16,933 bases of DNA from Deltaproteobacteria bacterium (lineage in GTDB: Bacteria; Desulfobacterota; Syntrophorhabdia; Syntrophorhabdales; Syntrophorhabdaceae). Of this stretch, positions 5,894 to 13,161 are shown piece by piece. The stretch is taken from positions 1-16,933 of the forward strand of contig DNYO01000181.1 of assembly GCA_003506795.1 (NCBI GenBank), in the 5' to 3' direction. The position numbers and the translations under genes were made by a program. Each line of letters opens with the position of its first letter. Within the stretch, counting starts at the first letter, position 1. The notes under the pieces are model-generated. The model was given only the letters and a program-made list of their open reading frames with translations. It did no database searches and was not told where the DNA came from.

Positions 5894-6259
5894 TTATTTT
5901 CGTTTCATCGAAGTCTTTCGAGGCCCCTTGCGGGTCCTGGAATTCGTTCTCGTCCTCTGTCCGTGGACAGGGAGGCTTCTTCTGTGCCTCAGGCCCCGGT
6001 AACATCCGATATCCATGAGCCTCTTGATGTTCATGCTCACTTCTTTTCGCAGATCACCTTCGACCTTGTATTCGTTCTCAAGGATGTCCCTGATTTTCGC
6101 GATTTCTTCATCGAGGAGCGTATGGGTTCTCTTGCTCGGATCGATCCCCGCCTGCGCCAGGATCCTGTTGGAAAGCGTTCTCCCGATGCCGTAGATATAG
6201 GTCAGGGCCAACTCGATCCTTTTCTCCCTAGGAATGTCAACACCAGCGATTCGTGCCAC
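5894..6259 (-). CDS. rpsM: 30S ribosomal protein S13
   Basis: 121 residues. It begins ARIAGVDIPREKRIELALTY after the initiator and has the helix-two-turn-helix segment IYGIGRTLSNRIL. The C-terminal tail GQRTRTNSRTRKGPRK reaches the P-site tRNA and contacts the large subunit (family knowledge). The start codon is GTG at 6259, supported by AGGAGG 6 nt upstream and by the near-universal ARIAGV N-terminus. It follows rpmJ by 11 nt and precedes rpsK by 18 nt. Confidence 0.98.
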   Translation of the reverse strand: MARIAGVDIPREKRIELALTYIYGIGRTLSNRILAQAGIDPSKRTHTLLDEEIAKIRDILENEYKVEGDLRKEVSMNIKRLMDIGCYRGLRHRRSLPVHGQRTRTNSRTRKGPRKTSMKRK

Positions 6260-6270
6260 CTTTTGCCTCC

Positions 6271-6384
6271 TTAGCCCTGTTTCTGTTTATGTTTGGGGTT
6301 CTCGCATATGATCCTGACAACACCCTTACGTTTGATGATCTTGCACTTGTCACATCTCTTCTTCACCGAAGGTTTTACCTTCAT
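6271..6384 (-). CDS. rpmJ: 50S ribosomal protein L36, zinc type
   Basis: A 37-codon gene read directly from the - strand: MKVKPSVKKRCDKCKIIKRK and on to KHKQKQG. Cys11, Cys14, Cys27 and His32 form the CCCH zinc ribbon of the ancestral (C+) bL36. ATG 6384 has AGGAGG about 5 nt upstream, overlapping the infA stop. The infA-rpmJ-rpsM order is classical. bL36 stabilises 23S rRNA late in 50S assembly. Confidence 0.97.
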   Translation of the reverse strand: MKVKPSVKKRCDKCKIIKRKGVVRIICENPKHKQKQG

Positions 6385-6393
6385 GCTTTCCTC

Positions 6394-6612
6394 CTACTTA
6401 ACGCGATAAATGATCCTGCCTCGTGTAAGGTCATACGGCGAGAGCTCGACAACCACTTTGTCTCCCCTCAGTATCTTGATGTAATGCATCCTCATCTTTC
6501 CTGATACGTGGGCCAGCACCTTGTGGCCGTTGGGAAGTTCCACCCTGAACATCGCATTGGGCAATGGCTCCACGACCGTTCCTTCTATTTCTATACCCTC
6601 GCCTTTTGGCAT
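6394..6612 (-). CDS. infA: Translation initiation factor IF-1
   Basis: 72 residues, an OB-fold protein with typical IF-1 sequence (GTVVEPLPNAMFRVELPNGH, then HVSGKMRMHYIKI and SPYDLTRGRI). IF-1 binds the 30S A site during initiation. The usual initial MA/MS-KED is replaced by MPKGEGIEIEG, a variation seen in several lineages. ATG 6612 has GAGAGG a few nt upstream. It lies 9 nt after map and 9 nt before rpmJ. Confidence 0.97.
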   Translation of the reverse strand: MPKGEGIEIEGTVVEPLPNAMFRVELPNGHKVLAHVSGKMRMHYIKILRGDKVVVELSPYDLTRGRIIYRVK

Positions 6613-6621
6613 TTTACCTCT

Positions 6622-7371
6622 CTAGGCTTTGCTCAATATCTCGGGACCGTTGCCCGTTACGGCAACGGTATGTTCAAAATGAGCTGACAGGCTTCCGTCC
6701 TTCGTTGCGGCCGTCCACCCGTTCTCTTTAATATAAACTTCGCTGTTCCCCATGTTTACCATCGGTTCTATTGCAAATACCATTCCGGGTTTCAGCCTGA
6801 GCCCTGTCCCCTTCATGCCGTAATTCGGCAACTGGGGTTCTTCGTGAAGACTCCTGCCTATTCCGTGGCCGACAAACTCCCTCACCACGGAAAACTTCTC
6901 CGCTTCCACGAAATCCTGTATCGCATGGGAGATATCATGCAGTCTGTTACCTTCGCGTGCCTCCGAAATGCCCTGGTACAGGGCCTTTTCAGTAACTTCA
7001 AGAAGTTTCCGGGCGGCTTTCGAGATTCCCCCGACAGCGTAGGTCATAGCAACATCCCCATAATATCCCTCGTAAAGAAGGCCGAAATCAATGCTCACAA
7101 TATCATTCTCTTTCAGCTGCCGTTCAGACGGCATGCCGTGCACCACTTCATCGTTTACGGATATGCACAGGCAATAAGGAAACCCGTTGTAACCTTTAAA
7201 GGCAGCCTTGATATTTCCTGTCTTTTTGATTCTTTCCTCGCAAACGGTTTCCAAGTCAATGGTTTTTGTCCCTGGCTTTACAAAATCTTTGAGATACAGG
7301 AGAATTTCCATCGCCTTGCTGCTGGCGACCCGCATCTTCTCAATCTCCTCGTTTGTCTTTAGAAAGATCAT
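6622..7371 (-). CDS. map: Methionine aminopeptidase, type I
   Basis: 249 residues. It removes initiator methionine co-translationally. The dimetal site residues are all present: Asp95 (SIDFG), Asp106 (YYGDVAMT), His169 (GHGIG), Glu202 (AIEPM) and Glu233 (HFEHT), with substrate-binding His78 (VVHGMPS). ATG 7371 starts MIFLKTNEEIEKM, as expected for the family. However, the only ribosome-binding candidate (TGAGG) is just 1-2 nt before the ATG, closer than usual, so initiation may be weak or coupled. It is separated from secY by 55 nt, the largest gap in the cluster; adk, often found here, is absent. Confidence 0.97.
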   Translation of the reverse strand: MIFLKTNEEIEKMRVASSKAMEILLYLKDFVKPGTKTIDLETVCEERIKKTGNIKAAFKGYNGFPYCLCISVNDEVVHGMPSERQLKENDIVSIDFGLLYEGYYGDVAMTYAVGGISKAARKLLEVTEKALYQGISEAREGNRLHDISHAIQDFVEAEKFSVVREFVGHGIGRSLHEEPQLPNYGMKGTGLRLKPGMVFAIEPMVNMGNSEVYIKENGWTAATKDGSLSAHFEHTVAVTGNGPEILSKA

Positions 7372-7392
7372 TCCTCAGCTCAGAGACCCTTG

Positions 7393-7408
7393 TCCCGTTC
7401 ATACGGGA
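7393..7408 (-). other. Small hairpin in the secY-map spacer
   Basis: On the - strand TCCCGT-ATGA-ACGGGA forms a perfect 6-bp stem with a 4-nt loop in the 55-nt spacer. No T tract follows, so it is not a terminator. It might be an mRNA processing or stabilising element. Weakly supported. Confidence 0.35.
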
Positions 7409-7426
7409 GCCTGCGCCTCATATAAT

Positions 7427-8734
7427 CTAACGTCGTCCTTTGATTCTCTGCGATTTCTTTACCAGTCCATCGTAATGTCTCAATATGAGATGCGACTCGA
7501 TCTGCTGAATCGTATCAAGGGCAACACCTACCACAATGAGAAGGGCTGTACCGCCGAAATAAAAGGGCACATTGAACTTTTTGACCAGCAACGTCGGCAG
7601 CACACATACAAAAGAGATATATATGGCCCCGATGAAGGTGACCCGCGTCAGTATCTTATCAATATATTCCGATGTCCGTTTTCCCGGCCTGATGCCCGGT
7701 ATATATCCGCCATACTTCTTCATGTTGTCTGCCACGTTGTCCGGGTTGAAAACTATGGCAGTGTAAAAATAACAGAAGAAGATGATGAAGCCGATGTAAA
7801 AAACCTCGTGCAGCGCCGACCCGGGTGTAAAAAGCTCAGCTATCTTCTTCGCGTAGGGGTGCGTGATAAAATTCGAAATCGTTGCCGGAAACATAATGAT
7901 AGACGACGCGAAGATCGGTGGGATAACACCTGCCGTGTTGATCTTCAACGGGAGGTGTGTCGTCTGCCCGCCCATCATCTTCCGGCCGACCACCCGTTTT
8001 GCATATTGCACGGGAATTCTTCGCTGCGAGGTTTCCATGAATATTATGAAGGCGACAACCGCAAGCATCATCGCGACAAGGACAAGCACGACAAACCAGT
8101 TGAGTTCCCCCGTATTCACGAGACCCCAGGTGCCGGCGATGGCATTCGGCATTCGCGCTACAATGCCCGCAAATATAATAAGAGAGATCCCGTTGCCTAT
8201 ACCTTTTTCCGTGATCTGCTCTCCAAGCCACATGATGAAAGACGTTCCGCCCGTCAGCGTGATCATCGTCATCAGTCTGAAACTCCACCCCGGATTGAAA
8301 ACAACCGCCTCGCCGCCGGCCCCGCGCATCTGTTCCAAACCTATGGCGATGAAGAGACCCTGGATAATACTGATAACAATCGTCCCATACCGGGTGTACT
8401 GGGTGATCTTTCTTCTGCCCGCCTCGCCTTCCTTCGATAGTTTTTCGAGGGTAGGTATGACCACCGTCAGGAGTTGAAGGATGATCGACGCGCTGATATA
8501 GGGCATGATGCCGAGGGCGAAGATAGACAGTCTCTCCAGTCCGCCTCCGGCAAACATATCGAAAAACCCGAGCAACGTCCCCTTCGCACGCTCGAAGATG
8601 CCCGCAAGGACATTTCCGTCAATACCGGGCGTGGGTATATGAATGCCGATACGGTAAACAGCAAGCAGTGCGAGAGTCCATATGATCCTGCGCTTCAGCT
8701 CGGGGATCTTTCCAATATTTTGGAAACCTCCCAT
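7427..8734 (-). CDS. secY: Protein translocase subunit SecY
   Basis: 435 residues with the ten-helix SecY pattern. It opens GGFQNIGKIPELKRRIIWTL, has the plug region after TM1 (IPTPGID, then LGFFDMFAGGGLERLSIFA), and the cytoplasmic C4/C5 loops with QRRIPVQYAKR and the PGIRPGKRTSEYID segment. It ends with a basic tail, SQRIKGRR. It forms the inner-membrane SecYEG channel. The ATG overlaps the rplO stop by one base (TAATG), with GGAGG 10 nt upstream inside rplO, so translation is probably coupled to L15, the usual arrangement. Confidence 0.98.
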   Translation of the reverse strand: MGGFQNIGKIPELKRRIIWTLALLAVYRIGIHIPTPGIDGNVLAGIFERAKGTLLGFFDMFAGGGLERLSIFALGIMPYISASIILQLLTVVIPTLEKLSKEGEAGRRKITQYTRYGTIVISIIQGLFIAIGLEQMRGAGGEAVVFNPGWSFRLMTMITLTGGTSFIMWLGEQITEKGIGNGISLIIFAGIVARMPNAIAGTWGLVNTGELNWFVVLVLVAMMLAVVAFIIFMETSQRRIPVQYAKRVVGRKMMGGQTTHLPLKINTAGVIPPIFASSIIMFPATISNFITHPYAKKIAELFTPGSALHEVFYIGFIIFFCYFYTAIVFNPDNVADNMKKYGGYIPGIRPGKRTSEYIDKILTRVTFIGAIYISFVCVLPTLLVKKFNVPFYFGGTALLIVVGVALDTIQQIESHLILRHYDGLVKKSQRIKGRR

Positions 8735-9177
8735 TAAACGAGTACCTCCACGTCACCACCCTTGGCCCGTATCTTTTCGACGGCCTTCTGTGATGCCTTG
8801 TGAACCGATATTTTTATAGGGAAATCTATGTCTCCCACCGAGAGAAGCTTGATCCCGTCCTTCATCTTCTTGAAGAACCCTGCCCTCAGGATATCTTCAA
8901 TGCCAACCTTTTCAGTGCCTTTAAAGACCTCGAGGTCGCCGATATTGATAACGGAATACTCTTTGCGAAAAGGATTCTTGAAACCTCTCTTGGGGATCCT
9001 TCTCGTGAGCGGCAACTGACCGCCCTCAAAGCTTTTCCCTTTCGTTCCGCCGCTTGTGGACCGCTGGCCCTTGTTACCATAACCCGCGGTTGTGCCAAGG
9101 CCCGATCCGGTTCCCCGGCCGACACGCTTGCGGCTCTTTTTTGATCCCGGGATTGGTTTAAGATCTGATAGTTTCAT
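8734..9177 (-). CDS. rplO: 50S ribosomal protein L15
   Basis: 147 residues, typical uL15. It opens MKLSDLKPIPGSKKSRKRVG, then has the Gly-rich RNA-binding stretch GRGTGSGLGTTAGYGNKGQ, FEGGQLPLTRRIPKRGF, and a C-terminal globular domain. It is a late 50S assembly protein. ATG 9177 directly abuts the rpmD TAA. A GGAGG about 11 nt upstream lies within rpmD, so coupling is likely. Confidence 0.98.
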   Translation of the reverse strand: MKLSDLKPIPGSKKSRKRVGRGTGSGLGTTAGYGNKGQRSTSGGTKGKSFEGGQLPLTRRIPKRGFKNPFRKEYSVINIGDLEVFKGTEKVGIEDILRAGFFKKMKDGIKLLSVGDIDFPIKISVHKASQKAVEKIRAKGGDVEVLV

Positions 9178-9363
9178 TTACCGAGCATCCTCCAATACTG
9201 TAACGAGGTGTATCACTTTTTTGACCATACCTCTGATCTCAGGGGTGTTCTTGACCGTCTTTTCCTGGTACAATTTCCTGAAGCCAAGGCTTCTCACCGT
9301 GGCTCTCTGGTCCTCAGGACACCCGATAAAGCTCTTTGTCCATTTTATCTTGAGGTGGCTCAT
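9178..9363 (-). CDS. rpmD: 50S ribosomal protein L30
   Basis: 61 residues, typical uL30 (IKWTKSFIGCPEDQRATVRS, then RGMVKKVIHLVTV). ATG 9363 is one nt past the rpsE TAA, and its stop abuts the rplO start. The tight packing implies coupled translation of rpsE-rpmD-rplO. Confidence 0.97.
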   Translation of the reverse strand: MSHLKIKWTKSFIGCPEDQRATVRSLGFRKLYQEKTVKNTPEIRGMVKKVIHLVTVLEDAR

Positions 9364-9364
9364 C

Positions 9365-9874
9365 TTAACCCTCCTCGACCTTCAGTTTGCCTCTCTGTTT
9401 CAATGCCAATTCAGGCGATTTCAACAGGGAAAGGCCTCTGATGGTCGCCTTCACCACGTTATGGTAGTTCCTGGAGCCATAACACTTCGTGAGGATATTG
9501 GTGATCCCCGCCACTTCGACGACGGCCCGGACAGCCCGGCCGGCAATAACGCCCGTGCCTTCCCGTGCAGGTTTCATGAACACCTGGCTCGTTCCGAACT
9601 TTGCCATGATCTCGTGCGGGATGGTCCCTTTATCCACAGGAACTTCTATAAGGCTTTTCTTCGCCCTTTCAACGGCTTTTCGTATTGCATCGGGGACTTC
9701 GTTGGCCTTGCCCAGTCCGAAACCGACCTTTCCATTCCCGTCGCCGACGACAACGATGGCGCTGAAGGAGAATCTGCGGCCACCCTTGACGACCTTCGCG
9801 ACACGGTTAATGTAGACAAGCCTGTCCTGCAACTCGAGATCGCCTGCGTCTATTCGCTTTCTTTCAACCAACAC
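9365..9874 (-). CDS. rpsE: 30S ribosomal protein S5
   Basis: 169 residues from GTG. The dsRBD-like N-terminal domain includes VAKVVKGGRRFSFSAIVVVG and GDGNGKVGFGLGKANEVPDA; the C-terminal domain includes GVIAGRAVRAVVEVAGI. S5 helps form the mRNA entry helicase and decoding fidelity region. The start is uncertain. GTG 9874 has GGGAGG only 2 nt upstream, while the next codon, TTG 9871, has the same site at 5 nt, a better spacing. The products differ by one residue. It lies 9 nt after rplR. Confidence 0.97.
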   Translation of the reverse strand: MLVERKRIDAGDLELQDRLVYINRVAKVVKGGRRFSFSAIVVVGDGNGKVGFGLGKANEVPDAIRKAVERAKKSLIEVPVDKGTIPHEIMAKFGTSQVFMKPAREGTGVIAGRAVRAVVEVAGITNILTKCYGSRNYHNVVKATIRGLSLLKSPELALKQRGKLKVEEG

Positions 9875-9883
9875 AACCTCCCG

Positions 9884-10249
9884 TTAAAATTTTAACCCGG
9901 CTTCACGCGCTCCATCGGCGAGCGCCTTGATTCTTCCGTGGTACTTGAAGCCATTGCGGTCGAAAACAACCTCGGTGATGCCGAGTCCCAGGGCCTTTTT
10001 GCCGATCGCTTCGCCGACCTTTTTGGCAGCGTCATTGTTGCCGCCGCTCTTCAATCCGGCCTGCACTTCCTTGTTTAGCGTTGAAATCCCGGTGAGGACC
10101 CGCTGCTCGGTGTCGTCAACCAGCTGTGCATAGATCTGTTTGATACTCTTGAACACCGTAAGCCTCGGTTTATTCTGAGTGCCCTGTATCTTTTTTCTTA
10201 TTCTCCGTTTACGTCTCTGCCGGGCTTCGACTTTATCCTTTCTGTGCAT
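9884..10249 (-). CDS. rplR: 50S ribosomal protein L18
   Basis: 121 residues, typical uL18: a basic N-terminus (KVEARQRRKRRIRKKIQGT), NKPRLTVFKSIKQIYAQLVDD, and the C-terminal DRNGFKYHGRIKALADGAREAG. It binds 5S rRNA together with L5. ATG 10249 has AGGAG 7 nt upstream, next to the rplF stop. It lies between rplF (11 nt away) and rpsE (9 nt), the usual spc order. Confidence 0.98.
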   Translation of the reverse strand: MHRKDKVEARQRRKRRIRKKIQGTQNKPRLTVFKSIKQIYAQLVDDTEQRVLTGISTLNKEVQAGLKSGGNNDAAKKVGEAIGKKALGLGITEVVFDRNGFKYHGRIKALADGAREAGLKF

Positions 10250-10260
10250 ACCGCTACTCC

Positions 10261-10797
10261 TTATTTCCCGCTCTTGCCTGCTTTCTTTCTCAGGACTTCG
10301 TTGGCGTATTTGATGCCCTTGTTCTTGTAGGCATCCGGTTTTCTCAAGGCGCGTATCTTTGCGGCGACCTGCCCCACCAGTTCCTTGTCAATCCCGTGGA
10401 TGGAAACCTGTGTCTGCTTTTCAAGCTGACCGGTAATACCCTCGGGAAGAGCGAAGACGATGGGATGTGAATAACCAAGATAGAAGGTAAAGCTTCCGGT
10501 CTGGAACTCTGCCCGGTAACCGATCCCAACGATCTCGAGCTTCTTTTCGAAGCCCTGCGACACACCGTCCACCATGTTGGCTATGAGTGTCCTCATGAGG
10601 CCGTGATAGCCCCTGATGGTCTTTTCATCGCTTGTACGCGCGACGGTAACGGTGCTGCCGTCCACAGCGAGTGTCAATCCTTTAAGGAACGGTCTCTTCA
10701 GGGAACCCTTGGGCCCTGTCACGAAAACCTCGCCGTCTTTGAGTTCCAGCTTTGTTCCCTGGGGGAGTATTATTGGTTTTTTTCCTATCCTAGACAT
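10261..10797 (-). CDS. rplF: 50S ribosomal protein L6
   Basis: 178 residues, two repeated L6 domains. It opens SRIGKKPIILPQGTKLELKD, then has VTGPKGSL, and the C-terminal KQTQVSIHGIDKELVGQVAA and IRALRKPDAYKNKGIKYANE. L6 contacts the sarcin-ricin loop region and is needed for factor-binding site assembly. ATG 10797 follows GAGGTG, which overlaps the rpsH TGA. The usual YKGKGI motif appears as YKNKGI. Confidence 0.98.
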   Translation of the reverse strand: MSRIGKKPIILPQGTKLELKDGEVFVTGPKGSLKRPFLKGLTLAVDGSTVTVARTSDEKTIRGYHGLMRTLIANMVDGVSQGFEKKLEIVGIGYRAEFQTGSFTFYLGYSHPIVFALPEGITGQLEKQTQVSIHGIDKELVGQVAAKIRALRKPDAYKNKGIKYANEVLRKKAGKSGK

Positions 10798-10806
10798 ATA
10801 TACACC

Positions 10807-11208
10807 TCACCAGATCACGAAGAGGGGTTCGCCCCCAACCTTGTTCTTTATTGCATTCCTGTCGGTCATAAGACCCTTCGACGTGGAGATGACAACGATG
10901 CCCGTCCTGTTGCGGAGCCTCGGCATGTCGTCGACTTTTGCGTACACACGCCTGCCCGGTTTGCTGATCGTCTTAAGGCCGGTAATGACGCTCTTTGAGT
11001 TCTCGTCATAGCTGATGTAGACCTTGAGAAACTTCTTTCTCGCTTCATCAACAAAGGTCTTGTAGTTTCTCACATACCCTTCTTCCTTGAGAATCTTGGA
11101 AATGGAGAATTTGATGTTTGAATAAGGAATGTCCACCGTTTCATGACGCGCCGTGATGGCGTTACGGATTCTCGTCATCATGTCTGCTATTGGATCAACC
11201 ATGCCCAT
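10807..11208 (-). CDS. rpsH: 30S ribosomal protein S8
   Basis: 133 residues, typical uS8 (VDPIADMMTRIRNAI, SNIKFSISKILKEEGY, GRRVYAKVDDMPRLRNRTG, then STSKGLMTDRNA). It binds the central domain of 16S rRNA and in E. coli represses the spc operon; an equivalent target cannot be judged here. Two in-frame ATGs are two codons apart; the first, 11208, is preferred for its AGGTGG spacing. It lies 9 nt after rpsN. Confidence 0.98.
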   Translation of the reverse strand: MGMVDPIADMMTRIRNAITARHETVDIPYSNIKFSISKILKEEGYVRNYKTFVDEARKKFLKVYISYDENSKSVITGLKTISKPGRRVYAKVDDMPRLRNRTGIVVISTSKGLMTDRNAIKNKVGGEPLFVIW

Positions 11209-11217
11209 ATTGCCACC

Positions 11218-11403
11218 TCACCAACTTGATTTTGTAACACCGGGGACTTCTCCCCTCAGGGAATAGGACCGAAAGCAGACCCTGCACATCTGGAATTTCC
11301 TGATAAAAGCCCGCGGCCTGCCGCAGACGGCGCACCTGTTACGCACACGCACCTTGAACTTCGGCGCCCTCTTTGTTTTCTCTATCATTGCTTTTCTTGC
11401 CAT
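11218..11403 (-). CDS. rpsN: 30S ribosomal protein S14, zinc-binding (type Z)
   Basis: 61 residues with Cys24, Cys27, Cys40 and Cys43 (CAVC and CRVC), the short zinc-ribbon uS14 rather than the roughly 100-residue zinc-free form. It contacts the 30S head. The frame is open upstream to 11418, but ATG 11403 is chosen: GGAGG lies several nt before it and the family starts MA(R)KA. Its ribosome-binding site overlaps the end of rplE. Confidence 0.98.
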   Translation of the reverse strand: MARKAMIEKTKRAPKFKVRVRNRCAVCGRPRAFIRKFQMCRVCFRSYSLRGEVPGVTKSSW

Positions 11404-11414
11404 GCACTCCTCCG

Positions 11415-11954
11415 TCAACTCCTGAAAGGCATACCCATGAGTTTCAAAAGCTCATGGCCTTCTTCATCCGTCTTCGCCGTTGTTGTAATCGTTATGTTCA
11501 TTCCCCTGGTCTTGTCTATCTTATCGTACTCAATCTCAGGGAAAAGGATCTGTTCTTTCAATCCAAGGGTATAATTCCCCCGGCCATCAAAGGATTTCGG
11601 GGATACTCCCTTAAAGTCTCTCACCCTGGGCAGGACGATCGTTACGAGCTTGCGATAGAACTCATACATCCTTTCCCTGCGCAGCGTCACCATGCATCCC
11701 ACCGACATCCCTTCGCGAAGCTTGAAGGAAGCGATGGACTTCTTCGCCTTCGTGATAACCGGCTTCTGGCCGGTGATCAACCTGACATCACTCGAGGCAG
11801 CGTCGAGGGCCTTGATATTCTGCAGGGCTTCCCCCAGGCCGATATTCACGGTGATCTTGACGATCTTTGGCACTTCCATAACATTTTTATATTGAAACCG
11901 CCTGACAAGGGCCGATTTCACTTCTTTTTCGTAAAAATCCCTATAAGTATTCAA
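11415..11954 (-). CDS. rplE: 50S ribosomal protein L5
   Basis: 179 residues, the standard uL5 length. Recognisable parts are VPKIVKITVNIGLGEA, TGQKPVITKAKKSIASFKLR, GMSVGCMVTLR, and the C-terminal GMNITITTTAKTDEEGHELL. It binds 5S rRNA and the P-site tRNA elbow. The start codon is TTG 11954. GGGAGG (11961-11966) lies 6 nt before it, no ATG/GTG alternative upstream keeps the frame, and the length fits the family. It follows rplX by 14 nt and precedes rpsN by 11 nt. Confidence 0.97.
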   Translation of the reverse strand: MNTYRDFYEKEVKSALVRRFQYKNVMEVPKIVKITVNIGLGEALQNIKALDAASSDVRLITGQKPVITKAKKSIASFKLREGMSVGCMVTLRRERMYEFYRKLVTIVLPRVRDFKGVSPKSFDGRGNYTLGLKEQILFPEIEYDKIDKTRGMNITITTTAKTDEEGHELLKLMGMPFRS

Positions 11955-11968
11955 CGACCGCCTCCCGC

Positions 11969-12292
11969 TTACTTATCGATGACCTCTTCGCACTTCTTGC
12001 AGAAACGTACCTTCTTGCCGTCTTCGAGGGTCTTCTTCCCCGTCCGGACAGGTTTCGCACACTTCTCACAGTAGATCATGACGTTCGAAACATGGATGGA
12101 GCTTTCCATTTCCATGATGCCGCCCTTGGCCTTCTGGCTCGGCTTAACGTGCTTCTTCACCATGTTGACCTTTTCGACAATCAACCTGTCCTTCTTCTTG
12201 TTGATCCTGAGGACTTTCCCGGTCTTTCCCTTGTCTTTTCCGGTCGTCACCATGACCAGGTCATTCTTCTTGACGTGATAAACCTTTTCCAT
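11969..12292 (-). CDS. rplX: 50S ribosomal protein L24
   Basis: 107 residues. The N-terminal KOW domain (KKNDLVMVTTGKDKGKTGKV) starts 50S assembly by binding 23S rRNA. The C-terminus has four cysteines, Cys75/Cys78 (CEKC) and Cys98/Cys101 (CKKC), a zinc-ribbon-like form absent from E. coli L24. The frame extends to a TTG at 12307, but ATG 12292 is preferred because TGAGG, formed with the rplN stop, lies just upstream and the family starts there. Gap to rplN: 7 nt. Confidence 0.97.
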   Translation of the reverse strand: MEKVYHVKKNDLVMVTTGKDKGKTGKVLRINKKKDRLIVEKVNMVKKHVKPSQKAKGGIMEMESSIHVSNVMIYCEKCAKPVRTGKKTLEDGKKVRFCKKCEEVIDK

Positions 12293-12299
12293 AATTACC

Positions 12300-12668
12300 T
12301 CACACAACCTCAGGCGCCAGCGACACGATCTTCATGAATCTCTTCGCACGAAGCTCTCTCGCCACGGGTCCGAAGATACGCGTGCCCACCGGTTCGTTAT
12401 ACTGATTTATGATGACCGCCGAATTGTCGTCGAACTTCACGTAGGAACCATCGTTCCTCCGTATTTCCTTCTTTGTCCTGACGATAACGGCCTTGACCAC
12501 TTCACCTTTTTTTACTTTGGAATTGGGAATCACCTCTTTCACGGATGCTACGATGATATCTCCCACCGTTCCATAGCGTTTTCGTGACCCGCCGAGCACC
12601 TTGATGCATCCCAGTTTCTTCGCACCGGAATTGTCGGCCACTTCGAGCTTAGATCTCTCCTGAATCAT
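12300..12668 (-). CDS. rplN: 50S ribosomal protein L14
   Basis: 122 residues, the standard uL14 length: MIQERSKLEVADNSGAKK, then VGDIIVASVKEVIPNSKVKK, GTRIFGPVARELR, and MKIVSLAPEVV at the end. It takes part in inter-subunit bridges and binds the silencing factor RsfS in other bacteria. The frame is open to 12713, but ATG 12668 (GAGGTG upstream) gives the family start. The first 20 nt overlap the 3' end of rpsQ. Confidence 0.98.
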   Translation of the reverse strand: MIQERSKLEVADNSGAKKLGCIKVLGGSRKRYGTVGDIIVASVKEVIPNSKVKKGEVVKAVIVRTKKEIRRNDGSYVKFDDNSAVIINQYNEPVGTRIFGPVARELRAKRFMKIVSLAPEVV

Positions 12669-12957
12669 GTGACACCTCGTTCTTGACCAAGAAAAGTTCC
12701 TCGTGTCTGACAACCTCTTTTACGAGCCAGCGTTTGTCCTTGCTCAGAGGCCTTGTCTCGACGATCAAAACCCGGTCGCCGGTCTTGACGGAATTATTCT
12801 CGTCATGCGCTTTGTATCTCAGCTTCCTTTTGATAAACTTGTGATACTTCGGGTGTTTGAGGAATTTTTCGACTTCCACAACAACCGTTTTGTCCATCTT
12901 GTCCTTGATGACCTTCCCAACCATCTTTCGCTTGCTTATTTCACGTTTCGCTTCCAT
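12649..12957 (-). CDS. rpsQ: 30S ribosomal protein S17
   Basis: 102 residues, OB-fold uS17 (KMVGKVIKDKMDKTVVVEVE, then HPKYHKFIKRKLRYKAHDE, GDRVLIVETRPLSKDKRW). It is a primary 16S rRNA binder. It is longer than the 84-residue E. coli protein because of a C-terminal extension (HEELFLVKNEVSHDSGEI) whose last codons overlap the rplN start. ATG 12957 follows GAGG. It lies 18 nt after rpmC. Confidence 0.97.
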   Translation of the reverse strand: MEAKREISKRKMVGKVIKDKMDKTVVVEVEKFLKHPKYHKFIKRKLRYKAHDENNSVKTGDRVLIVETRPLSKDKRWLVKEVVRHEELFLVKNEVSHDSGEI

Positions 12958-12975
12958 GGGAACCTCTTTAAGCCT

Positions 12976-13161
12976 TTATTCCTTCTCGCTCAAGACGGTT
13001 TCTATCCTGGCGACGTCCTTCTTCAGTGTATTCATTCGCGCCGTATTCTCGAGCTGCCCCGTCGAATGCTGAAATCTCAGGTTGAAGAGTTCTTCTTTCA
13101 GATCCCTCTTCTTCTTTGCCAGCTCTTCTTTTGTCAGTTCCTTCAGCTCTTTCGCTTTCAT
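12976..13161 (-). CDS. rpmC: 50S ribosomal protein L29
   Basis: 61 residues, an all-helical uL29 (KELKELTKEELAKKKRDLKE, then NLRFQHSTGQLENTARM). It sits beside the exit tunnel and helps dock trigger factor and SRP. The start ATG overlaps the rplP stop as ATGA, with GAGGA just upstream, so translation is coupled to L16. Another frame over the same DNA (12968-13216) is a shadow. Confidence 0.97.
   Translation of the reverse strand: MKAKELKELTKEELAKKKRDLKEELFNLRFQHSTGQLENTARMNTLKKDVARIETVLSEKE

Noticed and set aside
7208..8440. 410-codon + strand ORF opposite secY/map
   Set aside because: Long, but antisense to clearly conserved secY and map; its composition (Arg, His, Asp rich) is typical of a GC-driven shadow.
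9092..9895. 267-codon + strand ORF opposite rplO/rpmD/rpsE
   Set aside because: Antisense to three certain ribosomal genes and without domain-like features.
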